64,000 nt of DNA from Paguma larvata (taxonomy: Eukaryota > Chordata > Mammalia > Carnivora > Viverridae), in assembly GCA_030068075.1 (NCBI GenBank), contig CM057844.1:806001-870000 (forward strand), given 5' to 3'. Positions 60,901 to 64,000 of this stretch are shown in pieces. Each line of letters opens with the position of its first letter. Position 1 is the stretch's first letter. The notes beneath the pieces were generated by a model. The model saw only the letters and a program-made list of their open reading frames with translations, did not search any database and was not told the DNA's origin. The translations under genes and the position numbers were made by a program.

Positions 60901-61857
60901 GGGGAAGAATGGGGCCCACTCTCTAGCCCTGTTAGATTTCCACTCCTTCCTTTGTTAACATTCCCCCCTGCCCACAGCCTTTCTTGGGTCAGAGGAGGTT
61001 GTCTGAGGTGGGAATGGCCCTAGCCTCCTCTGGCACCATATGAAGTCAAGCTGTTGGTCTGGTGACCAGAGTTTCAGGAAGACCTGAACTCTCCTTTCAA
61101 AAGATAGGTCACTGTTAAATAAGCCCCAAACACAGCTCTTAAGATGTTGCTGTTGACATTAAAGGGGCCATGACTGTTTAAAAATGTTAAATTCTAAAAT
61201 TTCAAATACTAAGCAAGACATTTTTCTCTGGAGTAGCTCTTACCACCTGTGTCTTACCACCTGTGTCAAAAAGCCACTTTGGGCCAGTCCAATGGGTGGA
61301 GATGAGGTGCCATGGCATATACTTGGTTCTTTTGCTACCTGGGAGCCCTCATTAATGTAGTGGATGGGAGACAAAGGTATCAGCAGTGAGGCAGACCCAG
61401 GTATGGGCAGACCTGACCTGGAGGAAGGCTTCAGCAAACCCCTGATGAGTGGTTGATTCTGCCCTTCAGGTTGATTGCAGCTTTAGGTCCAGATGGTGGG
61501 AAGATAAAACCAGAGACCACAGGTCTCCATGCCTTTGAGGCAGGCCCGACACCTCAATCATTCATTCCTGAGTCCCCAGCAAGAGTGTCATCCCTTGCTA
61601 TTATCCCAATGCAGTTGGACACTGCTGGGAGTCTGGGCACCACCCTGAACTTGAATTTCACACCTCTTCCTTGCCAGGTTGTGAAGCGTCTTCCAAAAAC
61701 TCGGTCTGGAAAAGTCATGCGGAGGCTCCTGAGGAAGATAATTACGGGAAGGTCTCAGGATCTAGGAGACACCACCACCCTAGAGGACCCACATGTCATC
61801 ACAGAAATACTGAATGCCTACCAGAAGTACAAAGACAAACAAACTGCCTCTCAGTGA
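3479..61857 (+). CDS. ACSS1: ACSS1, mitochondrial acetyl-CoA synthetase (whole gene, 14 coding exons)
   Basis: This gene encodes acetate:CoA ligase (AMP-forming), which turns acetate, ATP and CoA into acetyl-CoA, AMP and PPi in the mitochondrial matrix. Joining 3479-3770, 12688-12784, 31456-31655, 38772-38947, 39348-39500, 43242-43389, 44681-44818, 49360-49452, 50616-50728, 51112-51238, 51984-52111, 52225-52288, 54666-54784 and 61678-61857 gives 2028 nt with no internal stop, or 675 residues. The human protein is about 689; the difference lies in the Ala/Pro-rich stretch after the presequence. The ATG is the first after an in-frame TAG at 3302 and has A at -3 and G at +4. Seen: [11 protein letters not shown] (279-289), TWWQTETGG (428-436), [13 protein letters not shown] (533-545) and PKTRSGK (622-628). 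The Arg-rich N-terminus separates it from cytosolic ACSS2. From family knowledge, Lys628 corresponds to human Lys642, which is acetylated and is deacetylated by SIRT3. Confidence 0.97.
5829..6006 (-). repeat. MER5A-like hAT-Charlie nonautonomous DNA transposon
   Basis: It begins CAGTTCTCAAAGTGTGGTCC and ends GGTGGAGAACCACTG, imperfect terminal inverted repeats. The interior (AGCATCACCTGAGAACTG, TCAGAATCAGAAACC) follows the MER5A pattern. It is near full length for this roughly 180-bp family. Confidence 0.85.
6135..6240 (-). repeat. MIR-like SINE fragment
   Basis: The order ACCTAGGTTTGAGTCCTTGC, then CTCCTCCTCTGTAAAGTAAG, is the reverse complement of the MIR 3' half. Confidence 0.6.
7001..7215 (-). 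repeat. Carnivore L1 3'-end fragment
   Basis: TAGTTTCAGGTGTACAATAT, AGTGATTCAACAATTCTATA and CAGTGCTCATCATGATAAGT are the reverse complement of the 3'UTR of carnivore L1s. The same block recurs at the 3' end of the L1 at 55110. AAAAAGGATT occurs on both sides, which suggests a target-site duplication. Confidence 0.85.
8728..8922 (+). repeat. CAN-SINE (tRNA-Lys-derived)
   Basis: The head CCTGGGTGGCTCAGTTGG is tRNA-related. A CT-rich body and a tail TCAAATAAACAAAATAAATG follow. It is diverged and shortened. Confidence 0.9.
9393..9611 (-). repeat. CAN-SINE, feline type
   Basis: A T-rich tail at 9393 is followed by a GA-rich tract, CAGGCTCCAGGCTC, GTCAGCACAGAGCC and ACTGAGCCACCC, the reverse complement of a feline CAN-SINE. 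The end reads GGTGATGCCCC instead of the usual GGCGCCCC. Confidence 0.93.
9722..9739. repeat. Short (CAG)n run
   Basis: Five to six CAG units in intron 1. It is non-coding and short. Confidence 0.8.
11500..11702 (-). repeat. CAN-SINE with long (GA)n tract
   Basis: The T-rich tail and an expanded GA run at about 11526-11557 are followed by CTGTCAGCATAGAGCCC, GAGATCATAGCCTGAGCCAC and CCAGGTGCCCCT. The segment between the B-box part and the end is shortened. Confidence 0.92.
12290..12410 (+). repeat. MER5A-like fragment
   Basis: GCATGTTAGAACTACCCAGG, GAGCCTTCAAAACC and GGGTCAGGATCCCTAGGG follow the order of a MER5-family hAT element (resembling GAATCACCTGG...GCTTGTTAAAA). It is decayed. Confidence 0.5.
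12688..12784 (+). CDS. ACSS1: ACSS1 exon 2
   Basis: 97 nt, residues 98-130 (split codons at both ends). The acceptor is TGTGCAG and the donor GTACTG at 12785. It encodes [20 protein letters not shown] and the following [10 protein letters not shown], a conserved N-terminal segment of the acetyl-CoA synthetase family. Entry phase 1 and exit phase 2 fit exons 1 and 3. Confidence 0.96.
12974..13536 (+). mobile_element. 5'-truncated L1 retrotransposon (3' end)
   Basis: It encodes the end of L1 ORF2 (GTATTTATCCAAGGGATACA, ATGGAGTATTACTCAGC, CATTTGCAACTATGTGGATG), then a 3'UTR with a GGGAGG-rich part and a poly(A) tail at about 13524-13536. It is flanked by a perfect 12-bp target-site duplication AGAAAGAACTGG at 12962-12973 and 13537-13548. 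It lies about 190 bp after exon 2. Confidence 0.93.
16035..16165 (+). repeat. MIR SINE fragment
   Basis: GCTACTGTTTATCAAGTACT, CAGAACTGTTTTAAGCATTG and ATAGGAATTATTATTGTTC follow the MIR 5'/central order (TTTATTGAGCACTTACT ... TGTTCTAAGC). Confidence 0.65.
16170..16640 (-). repeat. Ancient L1M/L1ME-like fragment
   Basis: TTTTATTATGGAAAATTTCA, CATCTTATTTTTTGGATGCA, GAAATTTATATACAACGAAG and CAACCACTGTTCTGAT occur in the order of the antisense 3' part of old mammalian L1s. Family assignment is from memory. Confidence 0.65.
18285..18360 (-). repeat. MIR-like fragment
   Basis: CCAGCTCTGTGACCTTGAGG, then CCCAGCTGTAAAATGAGGGA, is the reverse complement of a MIR core with the usual spacing. Confidence 0.6.
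19105..19290 (-). repeat. MIR SINE
   Basis: GCTGTGTATGATCTTGAGCA, AGTCATTCTACCTTTCTGA and CTCCTCATCTGCAAAATGGA form the reverse-complement MIR core. Confidence 0.75.
22190..22325 (-). repeat. MER5A-like hAT fragment
   Basis: AAGCAGTGATTTCTAGCTCA begins it. The interior reads AAGACCCAGACCTGCTTGGG, CTACTGAGTCAGGATCTCC and GGGCACCTGGGAACTTTATT, the order of a decayed MER5A. Confidence 0.5.
23957..24165 (-). repeat. CAN-SINE, feline type, tRNA end damaged
   Basis: It has a T-rich tail, GA-rich tract, CAGGCTCCAGGCTCTGAG and CTGTCAGCACAGAGCCCAAT. After CTGAAGTTGGC it departs from the consensus, so the tRNA-derived head is degraded or deleted. Confidence 0.9.
25370..25560 (-). repeat. MIR SINE
   Basis: GGGTTTGAATCCAGCCCTGA, AGTTTCCTTATCCAAGAAA and GTTGTGAGGGGTAAATGGG are the reverse complement of an extended MIR. 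Confidence 0.72.
26165..26520 (-). repeat. MLT1-like LTR (ERVL-MaLR fossil)
   Basis: GTTTGGGCTGCTGTAACAAA, AAAGTCCAAGATCAAGGCAC, TGACCCCATTCCTGAGAG and GTTAGGATTTCCATGTATGA occur in the order of an antisense MLT1 LTR. It is a solitary LTR with no internal region seen. Confidence 0.8.
27675..27850 (-). repeat. L2 LINE 3'-end fragment
   Basis: CATTCAACAAATATTTATCA, AGGCTCAGTTCTAGGCACTG and AGTAGAACTTATACTTAGTG are the reverse complement of the L2 3' end. Confidence 0.65.
27886..27932. repeat. (CA)n microsatellite
   Basis: About 23 uninterrupted CA units in intron 2. It is a likely polymorphic marker. Confidence 0.97.
28213..28420 (-). repeat. CAN-SINE, feline type, young copy
   Basis: It is nearly consensus: GCTGTCAGCACAGAGCCCGA, CGGGGCTCGAACTCACGGA, TGACCTGAGCCGAAGTCGGA, and ends AGGCGCCCCT. 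It retains many CpGs. A perfect 14-bp target-site duplication, CTGCTGATGTTTAA, lies at 28199-28212 and 28421-28434. Confidence 0.97.
30873..30924. repeat. 26-bp perfect tandem duplication
   Basis: Two identical units, CGTGCCAAGCCCATTCATTG plus CCTAGC, lie at 30873-30898 and 30899-30924 in intron 2. Confidence 0.95.
31456..31655 (+). CDS. ACSS1: ACSS1 exon 3
   Basis: 200 nt, residues 130-197. It opens the AMP-binding domain: [55 protein letters not shown]. The last of these is a hallmark of acetyl/propionyl-CoA synthetases. The acceptor is CTTATGCTGCAG and the donor GTGAGC at 31656. Confidence 0.97.
32600..34440 (-). mobile_element. Ancient L1M fragment (antisense), split by a SINE
   Basis: Antisense L1 landmarks run in order: ACATTCACAATGTTGTGCAA, GGTTCACCCATGTTGTAGCA, GCTATTGTGAATAGAGCTGC, TTGAGGAACTGCAAAACTGT, TTCTTCTAAAGGTTTTATGG and AAATCCCCCTTGGTCATGAT. 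The ORF2 reading frame is broken throughout. A CAN-SINE interrupts it at 33265-33406. Confidence 0.88.
33265..33406 (+). repeat. CAN-SINE nested in an L1
   Basis: The head GGGGCACCTGGGTGGCTCAG with TTGGTTAAGCATCCACTC and GAGTTTAAGCCCCACATTGG, then a short body ending CCTACTTAAAAATAATTGTA. The CT-rich part is missing. L1 sequence continues on both sides. Confidence 0.93.
34445..34590 (+). repeat. MIR SINE, well preserved
   Basis: GATGAGGAGACTGAGGCACA, GAGATTAACTGACTTGCCCA, AGGTTACATTGCTAGTTAGT and CAGGATTTGAACCCAGGC form the MIR core and 3' half in order. Confidence 0.87.
34646..34867 (-). repeat. Feline-type L1 3'-end fragment
   Basis: CAAGTTGGTTTCCATACAAC, ACCCAGTGCTCATCCCAGCA, AGTGCCCATCACCCAATCTC and CATCAACCCTCAGTTTGTTC are the reverse complement of the 3'UTR of young feline L1s. 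A T/A-rich tail lies at 34646-34697. Confidence 0.85.
34868..35077 (-). repeat. CAN-SINE (first of a tandem pair)
   Basis: A T-rich tail, GAGACAGAGTGTGAGC, GGAGCCCAATATGGGGCTCG, GAGATCATGACCTGAGCTGA and GAGCCACACTGGCACCCCT. It directly abuts the next SINE. Confidence 0.92.
35078..35297 (-). repeat. CAN-SINE (second of a tandem pair)
   Basis: A T-rich tail, a long GA-rich tract, an internally duplicated GGCTCGTGCTCACC / GTTCGAGCTCACCC part, GAGGTCATGACTTGAACC and GAGCCACCCAGGTGCCC. Confidence 0.9.
35600..36125 (-). repeat. Ancient LTR-like repeat (MLT-type, tentative)
   Basis: TCATTTATTGCTGTGTAACA, AACTACTCCAAATCTTAGTG and TTTCATGATTCTGTGGGGGC resemble a widespread antisense mammalian LTR fossil. 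The exact family was not determined. Confidence 0.5.
36300..36875 (+). repeat. MLT1-like LTR (MaLR fossil)
   Basis: GGGAGATTATCC-type (GTGGAGATTATCCAGGTGGG), CTAGAGCCTCCAGATAAGAG, CTGCTGACACCTTAATTTTG and TTTTTGGTAATTGGCTATGG occur in the order of a sense MaLR LTR. Confidence 0.65.
38772..38947 (+). CDS. ACSS1: ACSS1 exon 4
   Basis: 176 nt, residues 197-255. It encodes [20 protein letters not shown] and [20 protein letters not shown], then [20 protein letters not shown]. The RGGR segment is typical of this family's nucleotide/CoA region. The acceptor is CTCCATTAG and the donor GTGGGT at 38948. It ends in phase 0. Confidence 0.97.
38948..39347 (+). other. ACSS1: Intron 4 of ACSS1 (400 nt)
   Basis: GT-AG intron. 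GATGGTGGTTCTCAACCTGG near 39027 may be the end of a decayed MER5/MER20-type hAT element. Nothing else is recognised. Confidence 0.8.
39348..39500 (+). CDS. ACSS1: ACSS1 exon 5 (ATP-binding P-loop)
   Basis: 153 nt, residues 256-306, both ends in phase 0. It carries the ANL-superfamily A3 motif [11 protein letters not shown] at residues 279-289, the loop that grips the ATP phosphates during adenylation. The acceptor is TCTCCCTTCCAG and the donor GTATGG at 39501. Skipping this exon would keep frame but remove the P-loop. Confidence 0.98.
40047..40209 (-). repeat. CAN-SINE (antisense member of an inverted pair)
   Basis: GAGGGGCAAAGAGAGAGGGA, CATGCTGACAGCGCAGAGCC, TTGGACCCTTAACTGACTGA and GCCACCCAGGTGCCCCT. 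The middle part is deleted. Confidence 0.92.
40390..40577 (+). repeat. CAN-SINE (sense member of an inverted pair)
   Basis: The head GGGGCACCTGGGTGGCTCAA, AGCTCAGGTCATGATCTCAC, a CT-rich body and the tail CAAAATAAATAAGTAAACAT. An imperfect target-site duplication (AAAAATCAG.TTTGATTT-like) flanks it. Confidence 0.94.
41200..41395 (-). repeat. MIR SINE
   Basis: GAACTCAAATCCATATTAGA, CTGGGTGACCTTGAGCATGC and CAGTGTTCTCAACTAGAA follow the reverse-complement MIR order. Confidence 0.65.
42208..42325 (+). repeat. Carnivore L1 3'-terminal fragment
   Basis: CATTGGGTGTTGTATACAAG, GAATCACTGGGTTCTACTCC, CTGAAACCAATACTACACTG and GTGTTAACAAACTTGAATTT, then an A-rich tail. This is the extreme 3' end of a carnivore L1. 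Confidence 0.85.
42765..42915 (-). repeat. Old L1 fragment (L1ME-like, tentative)
   Basis: TTGTGATATAATCTAATGCA, GTACACATGTGGCCACCACC and TGCATCAGGACTTGGGG resemble the antisense tail of old L1s. Confidence 0.45.
43242..43389 (+). CDS. ACSS1: ACSS1 exon 6 (acetate-pocket segment)
   Basis: 148 nt, residues 307-356. It includes [17 protein letters not shown] (321-337). By a constant +16 offset, Ile326 and Thr327 align with Val310 and Thr311, which line the acetate pocket of Salmonella Acs. [13 protein letters not shown] follows. The acceptor is CTGTTTCCACAG and the donor GTGAGG at 43390. Confidence 0.97.
43390..44680 (+). other. ACSS1: Intron 6 of ACSS1 (1.3 kb)
   Basis: GT-AG intron. A short GT run lies at 44221-44232. 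I recognise no repeat family or RNA gene in the rest. Confidence 0.8.
44681..44818 (+). CDS. ACSS1: ACSS1 exon 7
   Basis: 138 nt, residues 356-402, phase 1 at both ends. It encodes [20 protein letters not shown], then [20 protein letters not shown] and LRTLGS. The FYGAPTAVR segment is conserved in acetyl-CoA synthetases. The acceptor is CCTTTTTGTAG and the donor GTGAGT at 44819. Confidence 0.97.
45140..45310 (-). repeat. Old L1 fragment
   Basis: GACTATAATAAACATCATTC, GTGCGCTCTTCTTGCTGTAG and GAGTTATGAGATCAAAGGTT resemble the antisense ORF2 end of ancient L1s. Confidence 0.5.
45655..45775 (+). repeat. L2 LINE 3'-end fragment
   Basis: GCTCCCCTTGCCTGAAATAC, CTCTCAAAGTCCCGTCTCTA and CACCTTCTCCCTGTGGAATT follow the L2 3' end order. 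Confidence 0.55.
45815..45919. repeat. 56-bp tandem duplication
   Basis: ATATCTGTCCTCATGCTGAC...CCAAAAGTCACACC occurs at 45815-45862 and again at 45871-45918 (period 56). One A/G difference lies after GAGCAGT. Confidence 0.93.
47765..48095 (-). repeat. MLT1-like LTR (MaLR fossil)
   Basis: CATTCAGGCTGCTATAACAA, ACAGTTGTGGAGGCTGGGAA, TTCATAGACGGTGACTTCTC, GGGCACTAATCCCATTCCTA and CTAATACTATCATCTTTGGG give a clear antisense MLT1 LTR. It is the same family and orientation as the copy at 26165 but better preserved. Confidence 0.87.
48152..48256. repeat. Imperfect (GT)n/(TA)n tract
   Basis: Several short GT runs are broken by ATG, ACA and TATATA. It ends just before the Tigger-like element. Confidence 0.75.
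48269..48587. repeat. Tigger/TcMar-like nonautonomous DNA transposon (tentative family)
   Basis: It begins GTTGACCTTTGAACAACAC and ends GCATTGTTCAACCATCGA, an imperfect inverted pair. The interior matches a familiar mammalian element (TATGATTTTCTTAATAACAT, GAGGCTTCTGGTCAACAGTA). Confidence 0.7.
48590..49240 (-). repeat. Old L1 fragment split by a CAN-SINE
   Basis: ACCACCCAGATCAAGCCATA, AAGTTTCCCTTATGGCCCCT, CATGAATATACCACAATTTA and then, after the SINE, CCAAATTACACTCCTATAGT and TTTGATGGCCATAAATATAA follow the antisense order of old L1s. Confidence 0.6.
48897..49045 (-). repeat. CAN-SINE, internally deleted
   Basis: A T-rich tail, GAGACAGAGCGTGAGCAAGC, then directly GGGCTCGAACTCACGAACTA, GTGAGCCAAAGTCAG and GAGCCACCCAGATGCCCCT. 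The CTCCAGGCTC...GTCAGCACAGAGCC part is missing. Confidence 0.92.
49360..49452 (+). CDS. ACSS1: ACSS1 exon 8 (Trp of the acetate pocket)
   Basis: 93 nt, residues 402-433, phase 1 at both ends. It starts with [18 protein letters not shown] and ends in TLVDTWWQT. Val402 and Trp430 align with Salmonella Acs Val386 and Trp414. That tryptophan closes the pocket and limits the substrate to acetate. The acceptor is TGTGGTTTCAG and the donor GTGAGA at 49453. Confidence 0.97.
49453..50615 (+). other. ACSS1: Intron 8 of ACSS1 (1.2 kb)
   Basis: GT-AG intron. A MIR-like fragment lies at 49680-49805 and a G-run at 50214-50227. Overlapping long ORFs on both strands (49995-50642 minus, 50086-50724 plus) reflect GC-rich composition, not genes. 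Confidence 0.8.
49680..49805 (-). repeat. MIR-like fragment
   Basis: GTGTAATGACCTCTCTGGGT, GGTTCCTCATTGGCGAAGTG and CAGGTAGTAGGTGCTTAG follow the reverse-complement MIR order with decay. Confidence 0.55.
50616..50728 (+). CDS. ACSS1: ACSS1 exon 9
   Basis: 113 nt, residues 433-470. It completes the A5 motif WWQTETGG begun in exon 8 and continues [20 protein letters not shown], then [14 protein letters not shown]. The acceptor is ATTCTACCTGCAG and the donor GTAAGG at 50729. It ends in phase 0. Confidence 0.97.
50729..51111 (+). other. ACSS1: Intron 9 of ACSS1 (383 nt)
   Basis: GT-AG intron. No repeat or other feature is recognised. Confidence 0.85.
51112..51238 (+). CDS. ACSS1: ACSS1 exon 10
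   Basis: 127 nt, residues 471-513. It encodes [20 protein letters not shown], then [20 protein letters not shown]. The [18 protein letters not shown] block is characteristic of AMP-forming acetyl-CoA synthetases. The acceptor is TGGTTCTGTAG and the donor GTGAGC at 51239. Confidence 0.97.
51239..51983 (+). other. ACSS1: Intron 10 of ACSS1 (745 nt)
   Basis: GT-AG intron. I recognise no repeat family, RNA gene or other feature. Confidence 0.85.
51984..52111 (+). CDS. ACSS1: ACSS1 exon 11 (hinge and A8 motif)
   Basis: 128 nt, residues 513-555. It reads [20 protein letters not shown], then [27 protein letters not shown] is the A7 motif. [13 protein letters not shown] (533-545) contains the hinge between the large and small domains, about which the C-terminal domain rotates between the adenylation and thioester-forming steps. 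The acceptor is TTGTGGTGCAG and the donor GTGAGC at 52112. It ends in phase 0. Confidence 0.97.
52225..52288 (+). CDS. ACSS1: ACSS1 exon 12
   Basis: 64 nt, residues 556-577. It encodes [20 protein letters not shown], the first part of the mobile C-terminal domain. Intron 11 before it is only 113 nt. The acceptor is TGTTTTGCACAG and the donor GTGAGT at 52289. Confidence 0.96.
52331..52397 (-). repeat. Tail-only retroposon insertion with 18-bp target-site duplication
   Basis: CCATTGTGGGTACTTTGT occurs perfectly at 52331-52348 and 52380-52397. Between them lie 31 bp made only of T and A (runs of T broken by single A), like the reverse complement of an A-rich L1 or SINE tail. No element body is present. 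Confidence 0.8.
54090..54265. repeat. hAT-like nonautonomous DNA transposon fossil
   Basis: CTGCCCAATGGAACTTCCTG, CTGTGCTGTCCAGGACAGTA, GCCACAGCTATAGGTGGCTC and TTTACATTTTAATAGCTACT match a common mammalian hAT fossil (CTGTCCAATAGAA...GTAGCCAC). It is related to the copy at 63568. Confidence 0.65.
54666..54784 (+). CDS. ACSS1: ACSS1 exon 13
   Basis: 119 nt, residues 577-616. It encodes [20 protein letters not shown], then [20 protein letters not shown]. The KYAVPD segment precedes the catalytic-lysine loop in the family. The acceptor is GTCCTTCCAG and the donor GTAAGT at 54785. It ends in phase 0. Confidence 0.97.
55433..55474. repeat. (TA)n/(CA)n tract inside the L1
   Basis: A GTGTGTATATACATATATAT stretch runs into a CA run. 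It probably expanded from L1 sequence. Confidence 0.85.
56953..57160 (+). repeat. CAN-SINE nested in the L1 (sense)
   Basis: The head GGGGTGCCTGGGTGGCTCAG, TTTGAGCCCCATGTTGTGGG, CCACGCTGACAGTGCAGAGA, a CT-rich part and the tail CAAAATAAATAAATAAAAAC. L1 sequence resumes at GCAAAAGATTTCTGTATGTT. Confidence 0.95.
58252..58458 (-). repeat. CAN-SINE nested in the L1 (antisense)
   Basis: Full-length feline type: a T-rich tail, (GA)n, CAGGCTCCAGGCTCCAAGCT, GTCAGCATAGAGCC and GAGCCACCCAGGCGCCCC. A perfect 16-bp target-site duplication, TGTTTATTCTTTCAAA, lies at 58236-58251 and 58459-58474. Confidence 0.97.
59643..59870 (-). repeat. CAN-SINE nested in the L1 (antisense)
   Basis: A T-rich tail, GAGACAGAGAGAGATAGAGC, CAGGCTCCAGGCTCTGGGCT, GTCAGCACAGAACCTG and GAGCCACCCAGATGCCCC. 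A 9-bp duplication, AGAGTCCCC, lies at 59634-59642 and 59871-59879. Confidence 0.95.
61239..61266. repeat. 14-bp perfect tandem duplication
   Basis: CTTACCACCTGTGT occurs twice, head to tail, in intron 13. Confidence 0.95.
61678..61857 (+). CDS. ACSS1: ACSS1 exon 14 (coding part, catalytic lysine, stop)
   Basis: 180 nt, residues 617-675 plus the TGA at 61855-61857. It encodes [20 protein letters not shown]; Lys628 is the A10 catalytic lysine needed for adenylate formation. The tail ends [14 protein letters not shown]. The acceptor is CTTCCTTGCCAG. The reading frame is open for about 75 codons before the acceptor, but that stretch has no protein-like conservation I recognise and is intron. 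Confidence 0.97.
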   Translation, partial: VVKRLPKTRSGKVMRRLLRKIITGRSQDLGDTTTLEDPHVITEILNAYQKYKDKQTASQ

Positions 61858-63365
61858 TGGGCTTTGGCCAAGACCCAGTGCCCATGCCCCTAACCGTCCT
61901 TCCAGAATGTAGCTCTCAGATTGGCTCATTTCCCACTGTCCCAGAAGCATTCCTCTCCCAGAGCATAACTCACACTGCCCAAACGTGAGGTCTGTGCTAA
62001 GCCCTGCCTTCTTTCTGCTGAGGACTCATGAAGAGATACTATCAGATATGCTTAGCATTTGTTCCTCTTGTCCTGTATTTGGTTTCCTGGGATGAAAAGT
62101 CATTGTCATCTCCATTTCTGTGTCACCTCCAGACAGCACGGGAAGGTGAGGCGTGCCTGCTCAGATGACTAAGAACTAGAAGCAATTATGCTTTTTCCCC
62201 CCAGATGTTTCTAGATACAAAAGGCAGAAATTTTATTTTTATACTTTTATATTTTGGAAGAATAATGTGCAAATATACACATGTAGCGCACTGATTTACT
62301 TATACATGCTCTTTGTAACATTTAGAATTATGAAAATATTCTTTTGTGCCTCTGCTCATGGGGAAATGTGGAGAAGGTCAGAGGGTACCTTTTTAATGTT
62401 GGCATACTGGGGAATCTGAATTTGAAATGTTTGTACCTCTGTATAAATATAGCTATATTGAGAACTTTCAAGCTTGTAGCATCCTTTTTTGGTGTATTGT
62501 TCTATTCACCCTGGCTTATGTATAGTGAAACCTAACTCCTAAAAGTGATGGTATGAACATGCTCCAATTTTAGTTCTAGAACCACTCATATATTCTGTTT
62601 CTCCAAGCTGTGATGTGGAGATTCCCCTTTCCACCTCAAATGCCTCTTGGTAGAAGGTCAGCATGCTCCAAATATGTGGGGATATGCAGGAAAGCCCACG
62701 AAAACTCAGGTGACTTGTTAGAGCACTAATTTGGCCACAAATGGATCATTGAGAACTGCCTATTTTTCATTCTGTGGTTGGTGTAGGAAGAACCACAGAG
62801 GCCCAAGGATGAGACTTGGAACTCTGAATCAGGTCTCTCTCTCTTTTTTTTAAGTATGCCTTAAGTCATCTGAACATTAGCAAGATGACATAAACCTTTA
62901 GATTTGCAAAGTGTTTATTAGCCAAGCACATGAGGGTCAATGGTGTGGAACACAGGTGAAGGCAGCCTGCTGAGCTGGGTCCTTGGAAATAGGGAAAGAT
63001 TGTCTTTACCTTTACCCCACATTATATGTGCCTTGCAGCTGTGTAGGTGTTCAAGGGGTGTCTGGGGGTACTGAACACCTACTGTGGGTCATAGCTATGT
63101 TGGCTTTTCTCTGCTTAGGTGAGTATGCCTGTGACAACAACGGGGTGGCCACTGGCTGTAGCCTACAGATACACTGAGTGATGGTCTGTTCTCTGTTGCT
63201 AAGTAACAAGCAGTGCTTACCAACAGAGGACCATGCACTTGGACTTGTTGCATGTGTGGTGGACTTGGAGAACTGTAGTTATGATGCTCTTTATGAAATG
63301 GCTTGGATATAAACTCATACAGTGACCAGGGTAGTTCAAATAAAGTTTATTTTTGTTCACTCTCT
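61858..63365 (+). other. ACSS1: ACSS1 3' untranslated region
   Basis: The stretch runs from the stop codon to just past the AATAAA at 63339. It contains no recognisable repeat and no convincing ORF. It becomes AT-rich from about 62170. The 3' end is inferred from the polyadenylation signal. About 1.5 kb is plausible for this gene. Confidence 0.7.
63339..63344 (+). promoter_or_regulatory. ACSS1: Polyadenylation signal AATAAA
   Basis: A canonical hexamer lies 1482 nt after the stop codon. It is followed at once by a U/GU-rich stretch (63345-63390, including TTTATTTTTGTTC and TTCTGTTGTGATG), as expected of a downstream element. A second AATAAA near 63638 lies inside a transposon fossil and is a weaker candidate. 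Confidence 0.75.
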
Positions 63366-64000
63366 TCCTTCTGTTGTGATGTTTTTGATCAAATAATGCT
63401 ATTGTTGTTGCTGAATATAATCCCAAGGACAAAACTGAAAAGGTCCTATTCAAGAGAACACATAAAAAAAATCCATCAGGGAGGAAATCCATTACAGGGA
63501 GAAAATATACACTATGAGCTCACCTATCTTAGACTCTTATTTGGTAAACCTACCTGTGTCTAGATTGCTGTGCTATCCAATATACTAGTTATACATAGCT
63601 ATTTAGGCATAAGTAAAAATATACACAGAATAGGGAGTAATAAAATAAAATATTCAGTTCCTCAGTGGCAGTAGCCACAGTTCACTTGCTCAGTAGCCAT
63701 GGAGCCAATAGCTACCGGATTGGACAGCACAGACAAGAAAATTTCCACCATCACACAAGGTTCTGGTGGTGGGCACTGGTCCGGAGCACAGACAAGGACA
63801 GGGAAGCAAAAACGATCTCAGGGTCACAGATTGTCTCTGTGAAAAGGACAGTCTTGCCTGAGAAAGATGTCCCATGACCCAGGTTTGTTCTGTCTCTAGA
63901 TGTAGGTGGATGAGGTTTCTATGAACTGGGGTCATGGGAGGTGGGGTGTGAAAGACCCTGATCCAATTGTCTCCTACAAAGGCTGGACCAAGGCAGTAAC
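63366..64000. other. Downstream intergenic DNA
   Basis: Apart from a hAT-like fossil at 63568-63735, nothing is recognised. No exon of the next gene is seen. Confidence 0.7.
63568..63735. repeat. hAT-like nonautonomous DNA transposon with inverted ends
   Basis: It begins CTGTGCTATCCAATATACTA and ends GGATTGGACAGCACAG. The ends are inverted repeats of each other (CTGTGCTxTCCAAT). The interior GCAGTAGCCACAG and CAGTAGCCATGGAGCCAATA is typical of this family. The copy is about 168 bp. Confidence 0.8.

Larger units (their letters stand above)
54785..61677 (+). other. ACSS1: Intron 13 of ACSS1 (6.9 kb)
   Basis: GT-AG intron. Most of it (55110-60756) is one antisense L1 with three nested SINEs. 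Outside it, 54785-55092 and 60774-61677 look unique, apart from a 14-bp tandem duplication at 61239-61266. Confidence 0.88.

Noticed and set aside
61453..61677. An open reading frame joined to exon 14, suggesting a longer exon or an upstream acceptor (CTGCCCTTCAG ending at 61469)
   Set aside because: Using that acceptor would add 208 nt and break the frame with exon 13. The proximal acceptor at 61677 is strong and gives the known protein sequence.

Overview
The window is vertebrate genomic DNA, almost certainly from a cat-family or closely related feliform carnivore. It is intron-rich and has a CpG-island promoter. It is littered with tRNA-Lys-type CAN-SINEs whose body (sequence like GCTGTCAGCACAGAGCC, GATCATGACCTGAGC, and a terminal GCCACCCAGGCGCCCC on the antisense strand) is the feline subtype rather than the canine one. 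Carnivore-type L1 3' ends, MIR, L2, MER5A-like hAT and MLT1-like LTR fossils fill most of the rest.

One protein-coding gene is supported, and it occupies nearly the whole window on the + strand: ACSS1, the mitochondrial acetyl-CoA synthetase. All 14 coding exons were placed, from the ATG at 3479 to the TGA at 61855-61857. Every intron is GT-AG, every junction keeps frame, and the joined coding sequence is 2028 nt, giving 675 residues. The ANL-superfamily landmarks are all present: the [12 protein letters not shown]-loop (exon 5), the acetate-pocket region (exons 6-8), TWWQTETGG (across exons 8 and 9), the hinge and A8 region (exon 11) and the catalytic PKTRSGK lysine (exon 14). The Arg-rich, acid-free N-terminus fits a mitochondrial presequence. 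The gene looks intact and functional.

Layout: 1-3029 is upstream intergenic DNA with MIR copies and a CA microsatellite. About 3030-4220 is a TATA-less CpG island carrying GC boxes, the 5'UTR, exon 1 and the start of intron 1. The first three introns (8.9, 18.7 and 7.1 kb) are long and repeat-rich. Exons 4-13 lie between 38.8 and 54.8 kb with several short introns (113-745 nt). Intron 13 holds a roughly 5.6 kb antisense L1 with a perfect 17-bp target-site duplication and three younger SINEs nested in it. Exon 14 is followed by a roughly 1.5 kb 3'UTR ending near an AATAAA at 63339, and the last stretch contains a hAT-like fossil.

I found no undescribed multi-gene system. The observations worth a second look are structural: a body-less poly(A)-tail insertion with an 18-bp duplication, a composite L1/SINE/SINE block inside one pair of target-site duplications, a close inverted SINE pair in intron 5, perfect short tandem duplications, and a YY1-like element overlapping the start codon.
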